Of a stretch of 64,000 nucleotides of DNA, positions 35,039-46,470 are shown in pieces. A program made the translations under genes and the position numbers. The notes beneath the pieces were generated by a model that was given only the letters and a program-made list of their open reading frames with translations, searched no databases and was not told where the DNA came from. The DNA is from Pollenia angustigena (Eukaryota; Arthropoda; Insecta; Diptera; Polleniidae). The first letter of the stretch is position 1, and every line of letters begins with the position of its first letter. Where the stretch lies: contig OV884059.1 of NCBI GenBank assembly GCA_930367215.1, forward strand, positions 147,620,511-147,684,510, written 5' to 3'.

Positions 35039-36843
35039 TTTTTACTTTTTCCCTTTTTTTCGCTGAATTAAATTTTCCCGCGGGTTTTCTGTAATTGGAA
35101 ATAACTGCTTCACTGATAACTGATGTGTTGAGGTTCAGAATTATAATCCTTTATATTAAGTAGATTCAAGTACACCCTCATTTACATTAGCTTGTTCTAT
35201 TGTGTAGTTTATGATAGTAGTTGGGAAAAGTTCTTGCAAGCAAGGTGACGTTGGTGACGATTAGGGTTGAAGAGAATGCCAGGGAATATTACCAGAATAA
35301 ACCGGGATGGAGTTGGTGACACAGAAATATGTTCCCGTTCAAGTAATTTCTTCGTAAGTAATTTATGCTTCGTCGAATTTTCCCGGAGTGCCAAACACTG
35401 TACTCAAGTTGGCGTCATCCACAGAACCTGTCGCCTGTACAAAAATTAGTCTTATGGGTTAAACACCGGGCCCACTAATCTGGCGATAGAGTTTATGTGC
35501 CACAAATTCTTCCTGATTTCAAGTAAAATTTGTTGAAAATAAAAGTTTGAAATTCTGTAACTCAAAATTTACCTGGAGCTCAAACAATTTGATCAAAATG
35601 ACGCACAAAATTTAAAACCATTTTAAAATTCGAATGACGATGCACAAACAATTTTCAGATTTTGTGATACTTCGCTTATTAAACTTGTCGATTCAGAGAC
35701 TCACAGGAAAAAGGATATACATATGTACAATGTGCATGTCAAAAGACATTTTTTCCTCCGTTTTCTTGTCAGAAAATGATATTTGAATTGACATTAAATA
35801 AACATACACTTTAAAGTTGCCATATTATTGCAATAAGACATCCCAATCCTCTTCGTGCATCGAATATGCTCAGTCCTCAGACAGATCATTACCTAATTAA
35901 ATTGTCTCATTAATTTATATGTGGGCACTTAATTTTAAAGTCCATTGTCAAAAGTTTATTTAGTAACTCTTAGAAAATAGCGCACTTTATTAGAGAAAAT
36001 AGTATATAAAAAATAAATTAACTTTTTAACTCCAACTGCCTAAAACTATCACAAAACCCTTATACTCTGGTTCGTATGCCGGTTGATTATTATGTACATG
36101 TATGTATGTATGTACATGTGTTGCGAACGAAGTAAAACAAAACATATGATCATAAAGACCGAAATGTATATTTTAAAGAGGTTATGAGTTGTTATATTGT
36201 CGATAAAGTTTCTTTTCTTTTTTTAGGTAAATTTATTTAGACAAATTAAATATTTCAAAATAGCTACCAAAACCTAAGTAAATTCGCATGATTAAGAATT
36301 CCATAGACAAAAATTCATATCGGGTAGAAATATAAAACGGACATACCAAACAAGCTGCCAGCCCTATAGCTCTATAGTACAAGTAAGTGGAAGGTCACAA
36401 GGCTCCCATTACAATTTTTACATGAAATCTGACTTTTATGTTTCATATGTAACTTAAAAAATACATATTCATTTTGTAGAATAGTTTTTAACAAGTTTTT
36501 CCTTAATCTCTCATTACACAAAATAAATAAAAAAAATCAAATTTTTAATTTACTAAAGAAACGCATTTTCTATGAATCACGTATCTTTAATTTTGTTGAA
36601 AAACATTTTTATTATAAATTAAAAAAAAAAAAACTGACCAGACGGGAACCCGTTTGTTTAACCTAATTCGGGTACGCTGAGTCCAGTGGTGTTAACCGTT
36701 TTTTTAGGTTAGCTTTTGTTTTCCAGATATACCGTTATATCGAAAATGGAGGAGGTTGCATAACATATATTCGCGTTACTCAAAAACGGTTTAGTTTATT
36801 GAATAAACTAAAAAACCCGAAATTTCGCAATAAAATAACCTTA
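35039..36843. other. PpV intron 4 sequence without recognised feature
   Basis: Moderately AT-rich. A short ATGT microsatellite-like stretch lies near 36095-36120 and a long A run near 36622. Nothing else is identified. Confidence 0.4.
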
Positions 36844-37920
36844 AACAAGTAAGAAAGTATAGTCGGTCAAGCCCGGCCATATCGCACCTGTTCATCAAAA
36901 GTAACACAACTCAAAATTTACAAGTTTTCAGTAGAGGCAAAAAACTAATTCCGCCATTATGATGGAATTATTGTTTTAAACAAATATAATGTTATAAAGG
37001 AAACTCACTAATATTTCAATAAAATCACAAAATTTATTTCTCTTCTTCCTTTTTCCGAAATTATTACGGATTTTTGATTTAATACAGTTTTCATGAAATT
37101 TTTTGATCTACATGTCAATATTATTTCAAGTTATGCTTATCAACACCCAAAATCAACAGCTATTGATAAACAGATTTTTAACATGAAAACAATCACAACT
37201 CGAATTAATACAGTTTCGCTGATTCATTTGAGCACCATAACCCTTGAACACTTCAACGCAACTAAAATTACAACTCTTTAATTGAATCAAAACAAACAAT
37301 ATGAGTACGCAAAGAAAGACATAAAGGCATTTCTCTCATGAAATATTACAAATAGAATACCAAAAATTTTACAGTCGTTAGATATGGTAATCATACACTG
37401 TTTTCTTCAAAAAAGTGGAAAATAGAATTTTTTGAGTTGTGTTACTTTTGATGAACAGGTGCGATATGATACCCTACACAACAGTATTTAAAAACACATC
37501 ATCCTTATGTGTCCATGTAAATATGGATTTATCTATGTTTATAAACTTCATGAAAATCGGTTTGAAAGTTTGTGAGAAGCAGAAATTGCCCCCTGCCTTC
37601 CCTTGTGGTCCTATTTTTTAAAAACTGTATAGCTTATGTGTCCCTATAGATATGGATCTATCTATGTTTTAAATTTCATTAAAATCGGTTTGATAGTTTC
37701 TGAGAGGAAGAAATTTTCCCCTATCTTCCCTCGTGGTCATTCGATTCGGCCCAGCCTGCCAGCCAGCCGGACGGACATCGTTAGTTCGACTCAGAAAGTG
37801 ATTCTGAGTAGATCGGTATACTTCAAGGTGGGTTTAGGACCACCAATTTAAGGCGTTACAAACATCAGCACAAATGCATAATACCCTCTTCACTATTGTG
37901 GTGTGGGTATAAAAAGCTTA
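36844..37920 (+). repeat. Dispersed fly repeat (AACAAGTAAGAAAG ... GGTGTGGGTATAA), split by a MITE
   Basis: The left piece has AACAAGTAAGAAAGTATAG and AGCCCGGCCATAT, the right piece GATACCCTACACAACAG through CCGGACGGACATCGTTAGTT to AGTGATTCTGAGTAGATCGG and a TATACCC-type end. Such units recur widely in muscoid fly DNA. Fragments are at 20090, 39455 and 40020. The MITE 36883-37463 interrupts it. Confidence 0.65.
36883..37463. mobile_element. 581 bp MITE flanked by ATAT
   Basis: Ends CGCACCTGTTCATCAAAAGT and ACTTTTGATGAACAGGTGCG are inverted; arms extend to AACACAACTCAAAA. ATAT lies on both sides. It splits the dispersed repeat between CCATAT and GATACCC. Same family as 19618-19943. Confidence 0.8.
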
Positions 37921-37950
37921 AAGGTTTTTCTTATATCCGCATTCATTTTA

Positions 37951-38276
37951 GGCCCCCATTACGGTTTACAACTCAACTCAGTTGAGTTGTAATTTCATAA
38001 TTTTTGTATTATGGTTTACAACTTTGTTAATAATTTTATTCTAATTTCTTCGACTTTCGACCAAACATAATTTTTGTTAATTTTTATTAAAATATATCCT
38101 GAAGAAGATAATAAAAATATACGAAATTTTTAAAATAAAAGTGACCTTAAGCTCAAATATTAATAAAGAAGAAAAATGTTTACAACTTTGCTAAATTGCG
38201 GTGAACAAAAACATAACAAAAATTACATCTGATCACAACCAGTTGTATTTATTACAACTCACCCGTAATAGGGGCC
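37951..38276. mobile_element. 326 bp Harbinger-type MITE, TTA duplication
   Basis: Ends GGCCCCCATTACGG and CCGTAATAGGGGCC are inverted, flanked by TTA on both sides. The CCCC-ATT-CGG end and the inner ACAACTC motif relate it to the Harbinger element at 57631-58821. Confidence 0.78.
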
Positions 38277-40019
38277 TTAGAAACATAGTTTTTTTAGCAA
38301 AAAATAAACAATTTTTTCTTTAAAAAATCATAAAAAATTTAAAGATGCAGCTGTGCTTATAATTTTTTTTAGACATATAAAAAACGAATTTGCCAAAAAA
38401 AATAACCATAAGTGATTAAAATCTGTGCACAACTTTTGATTTTATTCACAAAAACGAAAAATTTCCATTAAATTTAAGAATTTCATAAAACGCAATATTT
38501 GTATGCCTCCCTAAAAAGTGGTGATAAAGGGCAAGTATGTTATTTGAAAATGTTTAAAACAAAAAACTAATGGAGGTCGGTCTTACATTTTATCCTCCTT
38601 GGCATTTATGGGCCTTTTTCTTCAATATATTTCTAGTCTGTATTGCCAATTTTCTATGGGAGCACCCTTAAGGAATAGAGATAGCGGGTAGGTATGGTAG
38701 AAACAAATGATATGCGTTTGACTATTTTTTTTTAAGCAAACGCACACAAACGCAAATATTGAAGCTGAACAGAAGAAAAAATAGTTATAAAGAAAAAACT
38801 CGCATCTATGCTGCTGTTTGCTCTTTTTTGGTTGCTTTTTGTTAAATATGAGATTTAGAGAAAACTTATTTAGATAAAAGTTGTTGAAAACTTCACTAAT
38901 AACAACTTATTTGAAAACGATTTTTATGTAAAATTAATATTTTCCGAGTTATGAGTCATAAAAGACGGACTTAACGATTTTTCTCAAATTTTGGCGGACG
39001 TGAGGGATGGTTTAGCCTTCGCCGATTGTCCTAAAACTTTTTCTGGTGTCGTTTTTTATCAATACCCATCAAATTGGGTGTGAGATCATGGAAAAATAGA
39101 AAACAAATATGCTCCATACAGTTAACGACCTCCCTAATATACATACATTTTTCTTTCAAATTAATGATTATAAATCGTTTATAAATCTTGTAACTTAGAA
39201 AGTCTTATTTGTAAAAATCATCTTAATGAGTCTTCGCAGATCACTTTTGATGATTACCAACTTATTATGAGCGATGGAAAAAGAATTCATATATGATTCG
39301 TTGCCGAACAAATAAAAAACTACCATTAAATTGCTATAAAAGAGATCAGAAAATTGGATCACAAATTATTCTTTGAGGTGATTCATCGGTAGGGTACGCA
39401 TTTTCACACAATAAGAGTATTATTTATGACCATTAGGTCAAATTATCTCCAACATTGCGACCTGTACTTTGCGCACAAGGTTACATGGATAGCCAGCCGG
39501 ACGGACATCGTTAGTTTGACTCAGAACATCATTCTGAGTCTATCGGTTTATTTTAGAGGGGGGTAGGACCAATATTTTAAGGCGTTACTCATGTCAGCAC
39601 AAATGCATAATATTTGTGCTGTTAACGAAAAGTACTAAACGTACGATTTCAACGCTCACAGACCGAAAATAAAAACACCATCTCCGTAACGATCTTTTGC
39701 AAAGAGAGTACGTTAAGTTTGCCAAGTTTTAGCTCTCTTGATCAGAAAGTTATGGAAAGGTTCAGATAGTTATGGAAGAAAAAATAGGACATACATCTGG
39801 ACATACTAATTTATTATATATCTCCACCCACTGACCGAAAATAAACAAGTAAGAGTGCTATAGAAGAACAGAAATGTATATACATAGACGAATATCTAAA
39901 TGTGTGTATATTTATATATCTAGTGTTAATCGCTTAATTGCATTAAATTATTTGTTTGTATGCTATTAAATATCTATATTAAAAGTTAAAATAATATATA
40001 TAGTAACCGATTTGACATA
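38277..40019. other. PpV intron 4, mostly unrecognised with a repeat fragment
   Basis: 39455-39610 is a fragment of the dispersed repeat (AGCCGGACGGACATCGTTAG, then GACTCAGAACATCATTCTGA). 38520-38720 and 38990-39110 are less AT-rich but show nothing I can name. Confidence 0.45.
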
Positions 40020-40350
40020 TTTTTATACCGACGTATTTAAGAACAAATTTTCCATTTAGTTGGGCAATAAAACTTGGGATCGGGAAGATCTATGGTTCCC
40101 GAAGATGGGTATTTTAGAAAAAAATGTTCATAACTTTTTCGTATCTGAACCGATTTTTTCAGAAATATGTTCTACTTAAGATTTCCGATCCTTTGATACA
40201 TAAGGCGCATGTTTTCTGTATGGGAGGTACCACGCCCACTTCTTCAATCCCGCCCATATTTTGTATGGTCTATGACGAATATCGTAGAATTTACAAACGG
40301 AATGACAAAGTTATACATATACCCTTTTACCTTGAGTGAAGGGTATAAAA
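40020..40350 (-). repeat. Reverse fragment of the TATACCCTTCACC dispersed repeat
   Basis: Matches 42236-42960 in reverse (GATCTATGGTTCCCGAAGAT, TACCACGCCCACTTC, GGAATGACAAAGTTAT, then GTGAAGGGTATAA at the end). It is internally deleted relative to that copy. Confidence 0.7.
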
Positions 40351-40697
40351 ACCATCTCCATTATGATCTTTAGCAGAGAAAGTACATTCAGTGTGCCAAA
40401 TTTCAGTTCTCTGGGCACAGAGAAAAGAACTTATATGCGGATATGGCCGACTTCATAAACGCAGTATTTATAGAATTTATGAAGCTATTAAATTTAGTGT
40501 TGCATTGCTGCACTGCGTTAATAGAGTCAGTCAATGTTTCGGGTTAAAGTTGTGTATGTATTGTTTTTTTTTATTCTATTGTTAAATACCTACTCAAAAA
40601 CATGTAATATGAATTAAATTGGCCTATAGATAGCTATATGATATGTATTATTACTGAATAAATAAAAATAAAAAAAATAAATAAATAAAATTCTTAC

Positions 40698-41488
40698 CAA
40701 TAATCCATATCCTCGGGATCAGACCACACTAAATCACAAAATGCACCTTTATAAGGAATTTCTCCATTACGTTCAATTGTTCGTATTTGATCCAGTGTAA
40801 TGATATCTGGACTGAGACCACCATGAACACAAAGAACTTCCTCGTCAATTATCTACAACAAACAAAATTATAAAAAGCTAGATTTTAGGAATTTTGTACT
40901 TACTGCTGCTATTGTTAATAAATCAAACACTTTACAGCAATATTTCCAGGCATTTGCGTTACCATATTTGCTAAAGCATTCATCATAAAAACCATAAACC
41001 TTTGTGATTTGACGTGATTCATGATTTCCTCTTAAGAGAGTAATTCGATCTGGATAGCGAGCCTTAAAATATACTAGTTTCATATTGATCAGTTATGTGA
41101 TAAATGTTTAACATACCTTTAGAGTTAATAAGCGTGTAAGGGTTTCTAAACTGTAATAGCCACGATCTACAAAATCACCCATAAATATATAATTAGTGTC
41201 GGGAATGGGACCACCAGTGCGAAAAAGTTCTTCCAAATCGTAAAACTTAAGGTTGTAAAAAATACGAAAATGATTGTCACTTCTTGTCAGTTTTAGCTAT
41301 TCGTTAAACTAATCTTTTCTTACCTGGCCATGTATGTCTCCACATACCGTAACTGGGGTGCTTACGGGTTGTATGTTTGATTCCTCCAAAAGAATTTCAC
41401 ATACAAGATCACACAGTTTCTTTAAATCATTTTCGGGCAAGTATTTACACTCTTTTACTATTTCAATCCATTTATCTAAGTCAGACAT
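40698..41488 (-). CDS. PpV: PpV (PP6 catalytic subunit) exons 1-4
   Basis: PP2A-family Ser/Thr phosphatase; in flies and vertebrates the PP6 catalytic subunit acts in cell-cycle and kinase-control complexes. Exon 1 41488-41324 (55 codons; [20 protein letters not shown], ends CGDIHGQ). Exon 2 41245-41117 (43 codons; [19 protein letters not shown]). Exon 3 41062-40904 (53 codons; [20 protein letters not shown]). Exon 4 40852-40698 ([20 protein letters not shown], ends DMDYW in phase 2). All borders are GT/AG. The metal-binding motifs GDxHG, GDxVDRG, RGNHE and HGGLSP are complete. It continues to exon 5 at 24398 across a 16.3 kb intron. Start ATG 41488 gives the family's normal N-terminus. Confidence 0.95.
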
Positions 41489-41771
41489 TATGTTTTAGAA
41501 AAAGGAATCCACGTAAATTAATTAAAACAAATCACAGAAATGCGTATTTTAATCTGCAGCAATTTTTCTTACAAATGCTTCTTCTTGCCAGCCACTTTGA
41601 AGTGACATCATGCAACGTAATCAGGATTACGATTTTCACAGAAAATTTCGCCCGTATTCTGGAAAACCGAACGATTTGAAAACCGAGCGGCTTGGTTCTT
41701 TTTGAAGTTGCATTTGAGTATTGCAAACAGAAAATTGTTTTATTACGACAAAACAAAAATAAGAAGAATCT
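41489..41771 (-). promoter_or_regulatory. Probable PpV 5' UTR/promoter region
   Basis: This is the immediate upstream sequence of PpV. It contains AAGTGACATCATGC near 41600 and a less AT-rich core (41590-41710), consistent with a TATA-less housekeeping promoter. No element can be proved from sequence alone. Confidence 0.35.
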
Positions 41772-41964
41772 ATTTGGAACAAATCAAGTTTACCCACGCA
41801 GCTCCAAATAAAAAAAAACTACCAAGGGTGAAAGAAAAATTAAAAATATGAACAAATTAAATAAAAAAATTGACGCAACCGCTTAGTTTTCGAGTTATGG
41901 ACATTTTTAGTTTTCATAGAAATGTGTAATTTGTCTGCGTCGGTAAGCTAGATTTGTTCCAAAT
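41772..41964. mobile_element. 193 bp MITE upstream of PpV
   Basis: Ends ATTTGGAACAAATCAAG and TAGATTTGTTCCAAAT are inverted, with arms extending to CCACGCAG/CTGCGTCG. A diverged relative is at 7108-7290 (shared CAGCTCCAA and TATGGAC segments). Confidence 0.7.
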
Positions 41965-42235
41965 TTTAAATTAAATGTAAGTGCTTAACGAACGTTCGGG
42001 TTCGGTTAAGGAGTTCGGCCAAAGTTTGTTGTAAGGCAAAATTTTTACCGAACTTTACCAAACACTTTTTTATGAAATAAGATATTTATTATTTTTTAAG
42101 GGTATAATTGCGTACACGATAAAAATCTTTGTCAGTATGTACTGCAACAATTTACATTTATTTTAATGATGAGCATTACATGTGCATTAATACAACTTTA
42201 AACCTATTTTGTAGCAGACGGTACGTTTCACCTTT

Positions 42236-43088
42236 TATTATACCCTTCACCTCAGGTTGAAAAGGGTATATATAAGTTTGTCATTCCGTTTGTAATTTCT
42301 ACAATATTGATCTAAGACCCTATAAAGTATATATATTCTGGGTCCTTATGAGGAGAGAACTTGATTTAACCATGTCCATCCGTCTGTCAATCTTACGTTT
42401 GATATGTGTTTTCCGGAGACCCCAGACATGATAGCGGCTAGGTTGTTTTACATTTATGTCACATATAGTCCACCATTTCGTGCTATTGAAATTTAGCAAG
42501 ATCGGTCCACAAATGACTGAGATATGACCAAAAAACCACGACTGCTTCTAATGTTTTCCGAAAATCCCTTGTTGTTGTATTTTTATTGCTTTTTTCTGTA
42601 TATCTAGAGAACGGCAAGAGCCAAATTTTCCAAATTAGGTGCAAACATTCAAGTTATAAATACACACCAACCCACAAAATGTGGGCGGGGTTGGAGAAGT
42701 GGGCGTGGTACCTCCCATACAAAAAATTTAAAAAATTGTATAACCTGAATTTTTTGACTGTAATATGACCTATGGTTACGCCTTATATTTCAAAAGATCG
42801 GAAATTTTAAGTAGAAAATATTTTCTGAAAAACTCGAGAAAATCGGTTCAGATACGAAAAAGTTATGACCAAAATATTAATTTTTTTTTGAAAAATACCC
42901 ATTTTCGGGAACCATAGATCTTGCCGAGTCCAAGTTTAAGAACAAAAATAACTGGCAAATTTTTTCTTTAAGAAGTCGATATATAAATCTGTCAAATCGG
43001 TTAAGAAATAGCAGAAGTATGACCAAAATATTGAAATCCCAAAACTTACTCTTTTTTATACCCTTCACCTCAGGTGGAAAAGGGTATA
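42236..43088 (+). repeat. TATACCCTTCACC dispersed fly repeat, with start of a second copy
   Basis: Starts TATACCCTTCACCTCAGG with the complementary AAAAGGGTATA, then GTTTGTCATTCCGTTTGT and the 'TAAAGTATATATATTCTGGG' segment. At 43056 the same start recurs (CCCTTCACCTCAGGTGGAAA) and is cut at 43088 by unrelated sequence. It is a non-coding family common in muscoid flies. Confidence 0.7.
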
Positions 43089-43690
43089 TGGGCAAATCCT
43101 GCGTGACGAACGCTACATTCGCACGCGTTTTCTGATTGAAATATAAACATTTTTTGGTCTTTTAAAAAAGATAGCTTCAACTTATATATAGTATTTAGTG
43201 CAGAGGTCTGCAAAACACCGTACATGTGCGAATGCTCTCACACTAATAAAGAGAGCATGAGAAAATAATTTGTATTTTTACTAGAAAACACTGAACAAAC
43301 AAAAACAATTACGCTCAAAAATAAACAACCAAGAGAAACAAGAAATGTGAAGGTATGTGTTTGGCGGACTCTGATTTAGTGACATTAATATGTACTAACG
43401 AATGGCATATATCATAATTTCTAAGCAAGTATTTGTTGCGAAATAATTGATCACGAAGTTTTGTGACGCACGCTACAAAAAGTGGAAGTAACTTCAAAGG
43501 TTGAAGTGCGTTTTCCTAATTTTTAACGAATTTTGCATGATAAGGTATACAAAATCTAATTCCTAAAATAAAGATGACTTTAAGAGAATTCTAAACGCAC
43601 TTATTCGCACCCAAAAAATGTTGTGATTTTTTGACAAAAGCCGTGAACCCTTTCTGACGCACGCTACATAACGCACCTACAGTTTTTCCA
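43089..43690. other. Sequence with iterated TGACGCACGCTACA motif
   Basis: The motif occurs at 43102 (TGACGAACGCTACA), 43463 and 43657 (TGACGCACGCTACA), all in one orientation, the last followed by TAACGCACCTACAG. 43202 has a hAT-like CAGAGGTCTGCAAAAC without a visible partner. Likely remnant of an element with subterminal repeats; boundaries not defined. Confidence 0.45.
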
Positions 43691-43870
43691 GTAGTATTTT
43701 GTTATTATATTTTATTTATTTTAACTAGAGTTTCTACGCGGGAAAGAATTTCCGGGAATCCCGGGACATTTTTTTTTAAATTAATCCCGGGAAATTTTCG
43801 GGAATTTCAAATAAATTTTTTTGAAATTTTAATTTGTTAGCATCGTTAAAATCAAAAACGAGCAATAAAA

Positions 43871-44122
43871 ATATATGTGACGCGCAAAATAAAAAGGGAC
43901 CTAAGGGTAAAAACCGGTTTTGTTCAGGAGAGCCATTTTAAAGATTTAAATACGTGTATCTTTGGTGTACCATCACATCATAAAACGCGCATATCTCTGG
44001 GAGGGAACACTTTTGGGGCATGGGATCGGTCTTATTCGATGCTCAGATGTTGTCCACATAAAAAAAAATGAAAATTGATTTTTTTTACCCTTAGATCCCT
44101 TTCTCTATGCGCTGTCACATAT
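43871..44122. mobile_element. ~250 bp MITE nested in the hAT element
   Basis: Arms of about 40 bp share ATGTGACGCGCA and GGGACCTAAGGGTAAAAA with the inverted right side (TTTTTACCCTTAGATCCCTT ... GCGCTGTCACATAT). No coding content. Confidence 0.75.
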
Positions 44123-44159
44123 TCTTAACTAAAATTACTAAAAAGTACCTACAAATCAA

Positions 44160-44335
44160 ACTATTTGTCCTAAGCCAATAAATCAACGGTCTTTTAATTG
44201 CTGATGAAATGTCTTAAAAGCTGTTTGAAGTAGAAAAATACATACTATAAAACCAACGTCTGTAGAAAGCGAGAGCACGTTTTCGGTAGCAGGTAATAAA
44301 CATATCAATAGGGATTATAAGTATAATCTCTGATG
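44160..44335 (+). pseudogene. hAT transposase dimerisation-domain remnant
   Basis: One frame near 44255-44300 reads TSVESESTFSVAGN, matching the hAT C-terminal 'tSveSEr-FS-aG' motif, and then meets a stop after KYNL. Upstream coding is not recognisable. It supports the hAT assignment of the enclosing element. Confidence 0.7.
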
Positions 44336-44706
44336 GATGGGCTTTTAAATGCTTTAATAATACTAAAAAAATTTTGCTTAAAAGAAAATTAATTTTACCA
44401 AGTTGCTATTAATAATAACTACTAAATATTAATAAGTTTTAATAATTAGTGATCTCAAAAAAAATAATAAATACATATATCTATACATACATATACTATA
44501 ATATGCATGTACATATGAATGTAACAATTTATTGGTTTTGTTTTGGTTTTCAGTGGAATTAAAAAAGTAAAAACTTTTGACTTGAACTCATTTAATGAAA
44601 TCTTTGTTTTATTTGAAGAATCCCGGGATTCCCGGGAATAAGATTTTTTTTGTTTCGTTTCCCGGGAATAGAAAAAGTCCGGGAAATTAGAAACCCTAAT
44701 TTTTAC

Positions 44707-45368
44707 AAAACAAATTATATTTTTATGAATTGCATTTCTTAAACTAATTTCTTAACTAATGAATATCAACTTTTTTTTTAACGAAGTTAATATTTTGATA
44801 AGTCAGTAGACTTAAAGTAGTAAGTGCTATTTTAAGCACAAAAATCACCTAAAATAGTCCTAAATTCACGTATAACATTAAAAAATCTGCAGTGGGGTAG
44901 GATTTGTTAAAAATTATTGCATTAATGATCATTGAAATACATATTTTTAATATAAAAATGAAATTATACATCTAGTCTTATATTCCATTAAAAAAAATTC
45001 ATATGAAAAATTTTTCTATGGTTTGAGAGTTCCCTGGTTCGAATCTTGGTTTTTTAAAAAGAAAATTTATTTTTTTAATTATTTATTTATTTACTCAATG
45101 TAACACACAAACCGAGCCCAGAGGGCCATATATGGTTTAAAATACAACACAAAACATACTAATCAACAAACAATATGAATATAAAAATTAACTTAAAAAT
45201 ATAACCATTACAAAACATTTTTTTTCCTTTTTACTTTCCTTTCTTTATGATGTGATGAAAAGCGATAAATTTCAAAACGAAGATAATATAGACTGAAAAA
45301 AATAGGCAAAGTATTAGAAAACAACTGCAAACGACATTACAGATTTCAATCGTTTTGTTTTAAACTCA
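44707..45368. other. AT-rich sequence, no feature supported
   Basis: Homopolymer-rich DNA between the hAT element and the next dispersed repeat. The tRNA-B-box-like GGTTCGAATCTTGG at 45037 has no accompanying tRNA. Confidence 0.4.
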
Positions 45369-46236
45369 TTTTTATACCCTCCACCACAATTAGTTGTGAA
45401 GAGGGTATATTAAGTTTGTCATTCCGTGTGAAACTTTTTATTATTCATCTCAGACCCCATAAAGTATATATATATTCTGGGTCCTTGAGTAATTCTAAGT
45501 CGATTTAGCCATGTCCGTCTGTCTTTCCGTCTGTCCGTCTGTTGAAAACACGCTCACTTTCGAACAACTCAACAGAAATGAACAAACTTGGTGCCAATTG
45601 CTTGTAGTTATCCTAAGCAGTTTGGGATTGAAATCCAGCAAAATCGGTTCAGTAGGACCAGAGCTATGAATCAAAATATGGAACAGGCACCGAATGAGAT
45701 CAGATTTTGCAAAAATTTGTTTTATTGGACTAGAAATCACGCTGTTAAATTTCGTGAAGATCCATCCATAATTTACCCTAAGCCCCATATAAACAGTACT
45801 CCCGGAAAACAGTTTAGTAGGCCTAAAACCGTAAAAAATAACGCTACCGTAACAAAATTTGGTACATCACAATTTTTTAGGACTAGAAATAACACTGTGA
45901 AATTTCGTGACGATCGGTCCATATTTTACCTTAGGCCCCATATAAACCCAACTACCGGAAAATAGTTTAGTACGCCTAAAACCGTAAAAAATAATGCAAT
46001 CATAGCAAATTTTGGCTCGTCACAGTTTTATAGGACTAGAAATGATACTGTGAAGTTTCGTGAAGATCGGTCCAAAATTTACCCTAGGCCCCATATAAAC
46101 CCTACTCCCGGAAAACAGTTTAGTACACCTAAAACCATATTTAACATCATACAGATATTACTCCTTAAACATTCGAACTGTCGGTGGAGGGTATCAAAGA
46201 TTCGGCACAGCCGAATATAGCACTCTAACTTGTTTT
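45369..46236 (+). repeat. Full-length ~0.87 kb dispersed fly repeat with terminal hairpin
   Basis: Starts TATACCCTCCACCACAATTA with a self-complementary GAGGGTATA. It has the TCTGTCCGTCTGT stretch and three internal direct repeats of a ~150 bp unit (AAATTTCGTGAAGATC/CGATCGGTCC, TACC-TAGGCCCCATATAAAC at 45770, 45930 and 46090). It ends with the hairpin TTCGGCACAGCCGAA and ATATAGCACTCTAAC. A hairpin followed by CTAA recalls non-autonomous Helitrons, but that is inference. Confidence 0.7.
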
Positions 46237-46470
46237 TAATATTTTTATTTTTTTTATGTTCTAAAAACGATTAAAAAAAATATTTATTAGTTTTCGCTTT
46301 TTAAATTTTATTTATAATGAAGTTTTAAGCATGTTAATATGTAAAAATTATTGAGTTTTTGTCTAGTTGCCCTGTATTCTGGTCGCACAATGGTGATGAT
46401 TACTTCAGTTGTCTTTCGGCACTCAAACTTGCATAGCAAGTATCACAATAATAACACTGTTCAAAACTTA

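Larger units (their letters stand above)
24399..40697 (-). other. PpV intron 4 (16.3 kb), transposon-rich
   Basis: Bounded by a GTAAG donor at 40697 and a TTGCAG acceptor at 24399, both in frame-compatible phase. It contains the Harbinger element, the LOA-like LINE, several MITEs and dispersed repeats annotated separately. Stretches 24401-24690 and 27766-28300 hold nothing I recognise. A somewhat GC-richer patch at 28060-28250 has no identifiable origin. Confidence 0.85.
43726..44698 (+). mobile_element. hAT-type element with CCCGGGAAA-rich termini
   Basis: Left TAGAGTTTCTACGCGGGAAA and right TCCGGGAAATTAGAAACCCT(A) are inverted, with extra GGAATCCCGGGA and TCCCGGGATTCCCGGGA copies just inside. 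Flanks ATTTTAAC and ATTTTTAC differ at one base of 8 and fit nTnnnnAn. It contains a hAT C-terminal coding remnant and a nested MITE. Confidence 0.8.

Noticed and set aside
43198..43260. hAT-like terminus CAGAGGTCTGCAAAAC
   Set aside because: No inverted partner or 8 bp duplication could be found nearby, so no element is called.
43877..44071. 64 aa open frame inside the hAT element
   Set aside because: It lies wholly within a nested MITE with inverted arms and has no recognisable motif.
45034..45051. GGTTCGAATCTTGG resembles a tRNA B box
   Set aside because: There is no A box at the right distance and no acceptor-stem pairing around it, so no tRNA or SINE can be supported.
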